Shown in pieces: positions 59,434 to 64,000 of a DNA stretch of 64,000 bases. The DNA is from Mycolicibacterium fluoranthenivorans (lineage in GTDB: Bacteria > Actinomycetota > Actinomycetes > Mycobacteriales > Mycobacteriaceae). Made by a program: the position numbers and the translations under genes. Below the pieces are notes generated by a model. It saw nothing but the letters and a program-made list of their open reading frames with translations. It was not told the origin of the DNA and ran no database searches. Location of the stretch: positions 3,596,001 to 3,660,000 of the forward strand of contig NZ_JAANOW010000001.1 in NCBI RefSeq assembly GCF_011758805.1, in the 5' to 3' direction. Position 1 is the stretch's first letter; each line of letters begins with the position of its first letter.

Positions 59434-60156
59434 ATGACTCTCACCAGCCGCACTCCCACCCGCTCCGATCCCGAGGTGAGGGCCGCTGTCACAGCCGAGC
59501 TGGAGTGGGCTCCCGACATGGTGGCCGCCCATATCGGAGTGACCGCCGACCATGGCGTGGTCGTACTGACCGGCGACGTCGACAAGTATTGCGAACGGAC
59601 CGCCGCGAGTGAGGCCGCGCTTCGCGTGCGCGGCGTCACCGCCGTCGTCAACGAGATTCGGGTGCGTCCGAAGTCGACGTACACGCTCGGCGAGACCGAT
59701 ATCGCCAGGGAGGTCGAACACGCACTGCGTTCGACCGCAAGCATCCCGGACACCGTCAAGGCCGAGATCGTCGGCCACCAGGTGAATCTGACCGGAGTGG
59801 TCGAATGGGACTATCAGCGCCGCGCTGCCGCCCGTGCGGTCCAGCATCTACTTGGCGTCACGTCGGTCAACAACGCGATCTCCCTCACCCCGCGGCAGCC
59901 TGCACCCGACACCGAGGAACGCATCAGGCAGGCGATCGCCCGCAACGCGCTGCTGGACCCCGAGACGGTCCACGTGCGCGTGGCTGAAGACAGAGTCACG
60001 CTCACCGGGACCGTGCCGTCGTGGGCGGCCAGGCGCCAAGCCGACCTCGCCGCCTGGTCATCACCGCATGTGAGTGAGGTCTTCAACTACATCGTGGTCA
60101 AGGAGTCCGCAGCTCATGGAAACTCTCTTGGCCCTACTCCAAGGGGGACGAAATGA
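59434..60156 (+). CDS. protein with three BON domains
   Basis: A 240-residue protein with three BON repeats at about residues 10-80, 85-155 and 158-228. Each follows the pattern 'hydrophobic-x-G-x-V-x-L-x-G-x-V': HGVVVLTGDVDKY, HQVNLTGVVEWDY and DRVTLTGTVPSWA. BON domains bind membranes or lipids and occur in periplasmic proteins such as OsmY, but no signal peptide is visible here. The ATG at 59434 has GAGGAGA upstream. Its stop overlaps the next USP start as ATGA. Confidence 0.88.
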   Translation: MTLTSRTPTRSDPEVRAAVTAELEWAPDMVAAHIGVTADHGVVVLTGDVDKYCERTAASEAALRVRGVTAVVNEIRVRPKSTYTLGETDIAREVEHALRSTASIPDTVKAEIVGHQVNLTGVVEWDYQRRAAARAVQHLLGVTSVNNAISLTPRQPAPDTEERIRQAIARNALLDPETVHVRVAEDRVTLTGTVPSWAARRQADLAAWSSPHVSEVFNYIVVKESAAHGNSLGPTPRGTK

Positions 60157-60974
60157 ACGACAGTCGATCAGGCGCCGCGGTGGTGGTCGGCATCGACGGA
60201 TCGCACGCCGCCGTACAGGCCGCCGAATGGGCGATCGACGAGGCCGTCGCACGACACGTGCCGCTGCGACTTGTCCATGTCGCCGACCCCGAATCCACGG
60301 TGTCGCAGACGGCCGGCGAGATCCCACTGGGTGTCGAATACGGCGAGACGGCACTGCGCCAGGCCCATGCCGCGATCACGCGATCCGGCAAAGATGTCGA
60401 AGTCGAGACAGCCGTCGTCGGAGGAGATCCGGCTCAGATACTGCTGGCCGAGTCACGTACCGCGGAATTGGTGTGCGTCGGTTCCTCGGGCATCGGCGCC
60501 ATAGCCAAGACCCTGTTGGGTAGCGTCGCTGCGACGTTGACCGAGAACGCATCCTGTCCGGTCGCAGTGATCCGGTCCCGCGACGATGGCCGGCGATCCC
60601 CCGGCACCGCGATCGCCGTGGCCGTCCGGAAATCTCCCCAGGATGAGGACGCTGTGGTGGCCGCGATGCAGGAGGCCCGCCTGCGCCGGAGTTCGCTGCT
60701 GGCGATAGGGCTGTGGGAGGAGGGTACCGATCTTCTCCCGCACGAGGAACTCGACGACCTGATGCAGACGTGGCGGCAACGCTATCCCGACGTCCGCGTG
60801 CAACCGGTGACGACCGCATCCGGCCTGGCCCGATTCCTCGAGGACGAGGACGCACCCGTCGCGATGGTCGTGATCAACGCCGAGGATGCGAGTCGCGTCG
60901 CAGACATCATCGGACCGCACGGTCACCCCGTCTTCAAGCATCCCGAATGCTCCGTGCTCGTGGTACGGCACTGA
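60153..60974 (+). CDS. tandem universal stress protein
   Basis: A 273-residue double USP. Domain 1 begins [19 protein letters not shown] with loop VGSSGIGAIAKTLLGS. Domain 2 (from about 150, IAVAVRKS) has no nucleotide loop and ends VINAEDASRVADIIGPHGHPV. ATG 60153 overlaps the BON gene stop. It closes the run 58540-60974 and is closest to the USP at 48316-49143 by eye. Confidence 0.88.
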   Translation: MNDSRSGAAVVVGIDGSHAAVQAAEWAIDEAVARHVPLRLVHVADPESTVSQTAGEIPLGVEYGETALRQAHAAITRSGKDVEVETAVVGGDPAQILLAESRTAELVCVGSSGIGAIAKTLLGSVAATLTENASCPVAVIRSRDDGRRSPGTAIAVAVRKSPQDEDAVVAAMQEARLRRSSLLAIGLWEEGTDLLPHEELDDLMQTWRQRYPDVRVQPVTTASGLARFLEDEDAPVAMVVINAEDASRVADIIGPHGHPVFKHPECSVLVVRH

Positions 60975-61000
60975 GCTCCCTCAAGAATCGATCAACGACG

Positions 61001-62815
61001 ATGACTCACATTGACACTCGCATCGACTTCGATGTCCCCAGCGTGGGGGCCCTATTCCTCGACCGTGTGCGCGCCTCCGCCGGACGGGAAGCATTCCGAT
61101 ATCGCGAAGGCCCGACCTGGACGTCGATGACCTGGGCCGAGGCGGCCGCCCGCGTGGAGGCGCTGGCGGCGGGCCTACTGGCGCTGGGGATAGCACCCGA
61201 ACAGCGCGTCGGCATCGCCTCGAGCACCCGCATCGAATGGGTACTGGCCGACCTCGCCGTCATGTGCGCCGGCGCGGCGACCACCACCGTCTATGCCAAC
61301 ACCAAAGCCGAAGACACCGCCTACATCCTCGGCGATGCCGAGTGCCGCATCGTGTTCGCCGAGAATCCCAGTCAGCTGGCGAAGTTGGCCGCACACCGCA
61401 ACGAGTTGGCCGAACTATCCCATGTCGTCCTGTTCGACGGGAGCGCCGACGACGACTGGGCCATGACGCTCGATGACCTGGCCGCATTGGGTGCCCAGCA
61501 CCTTCGGGCGCAACCGCAGTGTGTCCGAGACACCGTCGCGGCGATCACACCCGACCGGCTTGCCACCGTCATCTACACATCTGGCACCACCGGCGTCCCC
61601 AAAGGCGTGCGCCTGCAACACGGTGCGTGGGTGTATCAGGGTGCGGCGGTGGCGGCCCTGGACGTCCTGGGCACCGATGACCTCCAACTGCTCTGGCTTC
61701 CGTTGGCGCACTCGTTCGGCAAGGTCTTGCTCGCGGCCCAGCTCTCATGTGGATTCGCCAGCGCGATCGACGGCCGGTTGGACGCGATCGCGGACAACTG
61801 TGCCGAGGTACGGCCCACCTTCATGGCCGGGGTACCGCGGGTCTTCGAAAAGGCCCACTCCCGGCTGCTGACGACGGCACAGTCCCGGGGGACGTTCGCA
61901 CGCACCCTGCTTGCGCGGGCGCTGCACGTCGCCAAGGCCGTGGGCAACCGACGACGAGCCGGCACTGCGGTTCCGCTCCGGCTCAGAGCCGAGCACGCGC
62001 TGTGGGACCGATTGGTTCTCGCCAAGCTGCGCAACGTGTTCGGTGGCAGGATACGATTCTTCGTATGCGGCTCGGCCGCGCTGAACCGCGAGATCGAAGA
62101 GTGGTTCCTCGACGCCGGCATGCTCATCTTGGAGGGCTACGGGCTGACCGAGACTTCGGGCGGCGCGTCCATCAACACTCCCTCCCAGTACAAGCTGGGC
62201 ACTGTCGGGCGCCCACTGCCCGGAACACAGGTCCGTATCGGCGCCGACGACGAGATTCAGATCCTCGGCCCGAACGTCATGGACGGCTACCATGGCTTGG
62301 ACTCGCTCAGTGCCACAGCATTCACCGATGACGGATGGCTGCGCACAGGTGATTGCGGCGATATCGACGCCGACGGCTTCCTCACGGTCACCGGCCGGAT
62401 CAAGGACATGTTCAAGACCTCGGGCGGGAAGTACGTAGTGCCCACGGCAATCGAAGCGAAGTTCGTCGCGTTGTGCCCGTACGTCAGTCAGTTCCTGGTG
62501 TTCGGCGAGTCCCGCCGATATTGTGTCGCCCTGATCGCGTTGGACCCCGAGGCCATCGGCGTGTGGGCCAGCAGCCACGGCCTCGCCGAGGCCGGTTACG
62601 ACCAACTGAGGGAGGCACCAGCGGTCCACGATCTCATCGACAACTACGTCTCGCAGCTCAATCGCGATCTCAACAGCTGGGAGACCATCAAGAGATGGGC
62701 GATTCTCAACCGGGATCCGTCCGTGGAGACCGGCGAACTCACGCCGTCTCTGAAAGTCAAGCGCCCCATCATCTTCGCACGGAACCGCGAACTGCTGGAG
62801 TCCCTGTACCAGTGA
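61001..62815 (+). CDS. long-chain fatty acid-CoA ligase (AMP-forming, FadD15-like)
   Basis: A 604-residue adenylate-forming enzyme. The P-loop motif YTSGTTGVPKG is near residues 192-202 and the adenine motif YGLTETSGG near 381-389; the hinge region GWLRTGDCGDIDADG and the catalytic-Lys region LTPSLKVKRP complete the set. The single-chain layout with the LACS-type insert fits long-chain acyl-CoA synthetases. It would supply acyl-CoA to the WS/DGAT enzymes. The ATG at 61001 lies 26 bp after the USP stop, so it may belong to the same transcript. Confidence 0.9.
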   Translation: MTHIDTRIDFDVPSVGALFLDRVRASAGREAFRYREGPTWTSMTWAEAAARVEALAAGLLALGIAPEQRVGIASSTRIEWVLADLAVMCAGAATTTVYANTKAEDTAYILGDAECRIVFAENPSQLAKLAAHRNELAELSHVVLFDGSADDDWAMTLDDLAALGAQHLRAQPQCVRDTVAAITPDRLATVIYTSGTTGVPKGVRLQHGAWVYQGAAVAALDVLGTDDLQLLWLPLAHSFGKVLLAAQLSCGFASAIDGRLDAIADNCAEVRPTFMAGVPRVFEKAHSRLLTTAQSRGTFARTLLARALHVAKAVGNRRRAGTAVPLRLRAEHALWDRLVLAKLRNVFGGRIRFFVCGSAALNREIEEWFLDAGMLILEGYGLTETSGGASINTPSQYKLGTVGRPLPGTQVRIGADDEIQILGPNVMDGYHGLDSLSATAFTDDGWLRTGDCGDIDADGFLTVTGRIKDMFKTSGGKYVVPTAIEAKFVALCPYVSQFLVFGESRRYCVALIALDPEAIGVWASSHGLAEAGYDQLREAPAVHDLIDNYVSQLNRDLNSWETIKRWAILNRDPSVETGELTPSLKVKRPIIFARNRELLESLYQ

Positions 62816-62823
62816 CACGGCCC

Positions 62824-63969
62824 TCAGGTCAGCAGACCTCCGCCGGCAAGAGCGAAAGCCGCAGTCTTCCGTGTCTCAGGCGGGGTCGGAACGTCCCGGA
62901 GCGGTAGCGGGGCCGGGCGATCCGGCAGCGCCAGCCTGTTGATGGTCCGCAAGGTGGAAAGGTACTGCTGTGCCAGCGAGCCCGTGTTGTAGGGCAATCC
63001 GTACTTGTCGCAGAGGGCCCGCACCTGGGCTGCGATCTCAGCCAATCGGTTGCTCGGCAGGTCGGGGAAGAGGTGGTGCTCGATCTGGTAGCACAGGTTG
63101 CCACTCGAAAAAGCCATCAGTGGACCAGCGTTGAAGTTCGCCGACCCCAGCATCTGTCGCAGGTACCATTCGGGTCTGGTTTCCTGGTCGAGCACCTCGG
63201 GCGTGAATTTCTCAGTGCCATCCGGGAAGTGACCGCAGAAGATGACCACGTATGTCCAGAGATTACGCAGCAGATTGGCCACGATGTCGGCCCCGAGGGT
63301 TCGGCGCCAGCGTGATCCGCTGAGGGCTGGGAACAGCACGCAATCCTTGAGCGATTGGCGGGCGATCTTGCCCATCAACGCTGACTTCTGGGCGGACTTC
63401 ACGGTGCGTTCGCCTTTCAGGTCGATACCGTGCAGCGCAATACCCCATTCAAAGGTCAAGGCCAGCAGAATATTCTGCAGCGGCTGCAACAGATACCGTC
63501 GCCGCCACGGCTGATCGCGGGTCACTCGCATCACGCCGAAGCCGATATCATCGTCCTCGCCCAGCACGTTGGTGAAAACGTGGTGGCGGTAGTTGTGCGA
63601 GGTCTTCCACTGCGCAGAAGGGGCAACCATGTCCCACTCCCAGGTGGTCGAGTGAATCTCCGGGTCATTCATCCAGTCCCACTGACCGTGGGACACGTTG
63701 TGGCCGATCTCCATGTTTTCGACGCTCTTGGAATAGGCCAGCGCGGCGGTGCCGAGGGCCCAGCCGGTTTTCGACCGGCTTCCCGCGATGAGAAAACGCG
63801 CCGCGAGGCCGAGTATCCGTTGGAACCTGATGGTGCCCCTAATGTAGGCGGCATCATGCGCTCCGAGCGAATCCTCGACGCTGCGCCGGATGGCATCGAG
63901 TTCCTCGCCGAGATTCTGGATATCGTTCGGGCTCAGGTGCTTATAGCGATCAAGATTGGTGATGGCCAT
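62824..63969 (-). CDS. membrane fatty-acid desaturase (DesA3-like)
   Basis: A 381-residue desaturase. The three His boxes are GHNVSHGQWDW (HxxxH), NYRHHVFTN (HxxHH) and QIEHHLFPDLP (HxxHH type), with hydrophobic segments between. The start MAITNLDRYKHLS matches the M. tuberculosis DesA3 start, and MNDPEIHSTTWEWDM and ANFNAGPLMAFSSGNLC are shared. DesA3 makes oleic acid from stearoyl-CoA with a ferredoxin reductase partner encoded upstream; that region lies outside the window. The C-terminus is shorter than in DesA3. It converges on the acyl-CoA ligase with a 9-bp gap. Confidence 0.92.
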   Translation of the reverse strand: MAITNLDRYKHLSPNDIQNLGEELDAIRRSVEDSLGAHDAAYIRGTIRFQRILGLAARFLIAGSRSKTGWALGTAALAYSKSVENMEIGHNVSHGQWDWMNDPEIHSTTWEWDMVAPSAQWKTSHNYRHHVFTNVLGEDDDIGFGVMRVTRDQPWRRRYLLQPLQNILLALTFEWGIALHGIDLKGERTVKSAQKSALMGKIARQSLKDCVLFPALSGSRWRRTLGADIVANLLRNLWTYVVIFCGHFPDGTEKFTPEVLDQETRPEWYLRQMLGSANFNAGPLMAFSSGNLCYQIEHHLFPDLPSNRLAEIAAQVRALCDKYGLPYNTGSLAQQYLSTLRTINRLALPDRPAPLPLRDVPTPPETRKTAAFALAGGGLLT

Positions 63970-64000
63970 GGCGAAGTTGTCCTCGGTCGTGCGAATGAAA

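Noticed and set aside
63970..64000. Extension of the desaturase frame to the window edge
   Set aside because: The frame is open, but the MAIT start matches the known DesA3 start, so the ATG at 63969 is kept.

Overview
The window reads as high-GC actinobacterial chromosome from a mycobacterium, most likely a fast-growing Mycolicibacterium-type species. Evidence: an RbpA-family RNA polymerase-binding protein, mycobacterial WS/DGAT acyltransferases, DevR/DosR, HspX, Hrp1, Acg-type nitroreductases, Rv1733c-, Rv2004c-, Rv2030c-, Rv2629- and Rv0079-like genes, a DesA3-like desaturase, and gene starts that overlap as ATGA or GTGA. No rRNA, tRNA, insertion sequence, prophage or CRISPR array was seen.

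Layout. 0-4.7 kb: end of an unknown gene, a small Cys-rich protein and an RbpA paralogue, a two-gene membrane/FlgT_C-like unit, a DUF998 membrane protein, a gene behind a LexA-type SOS box, and a glycosyltransferase. 4.7-6.6 kb: an OmpR/HisKA two-component pair. 6.6-10.1 kb: a tightly overlapping redox operon (exported Pro-rich protein, ApbE, ferric-reductase-like membrane protein, NuoF-like protein, ferredoxin). 10.1-61 kb: a very large, nearly continuous dormancy (DosR/DevR) island. 61-64 kb: a long-chain acyl-CoA synthetase and a fatty-acid desaturase.

The dormancy island holds the DosR regulator (22.6 kb) behind its Rv3134c-like USP, a DosS/DosT-like heme-GAF kinase placed 10 kb away on the other strand (33.5-35.2 kb), hspX, hrp1, rip3, a pfkB-like kinase, three Acg-like nitroreductases, three WS/DGAT triacylglycerol synthases, three DUF1876 proteins, two phosphoribosyltransferase-hydrolase fusions, a ribosome-hibernation-type factor, two P-type ATPases (one MgtA-like, one fused to hemerythrin), an M50 protease, a Crp/Fnr regulator and twelve universal stress protein genes or remnants. 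By eye I find about 29 intergenic 14-mers matching the DosR core GGGACTWWAGTCCC at 9-12 positions, nearly all 35-135 bp upstream of a start codon and often in pairs. In M. tuberculosis the equivalent genes are scattered over several loci; here they sit together.

Points of interest: the ATPase-hemerythrin fusion; the ApbE operon with no visible flavinylation target and a NuoF-like protein lacking one cluster Cys; the separated DosR and sensor kinase; a USP frameshifted by an 8-bp tandem duplication; a half-USP overlapped by a small ORF with a strong ribosome binding site; an Hrp1 lacking one disulfide Cys; and a phasin-like small protein between two triacylglycerol synthases. All family names are from reading the sequence and remembered families; no database search was run, and box counts are by eye.
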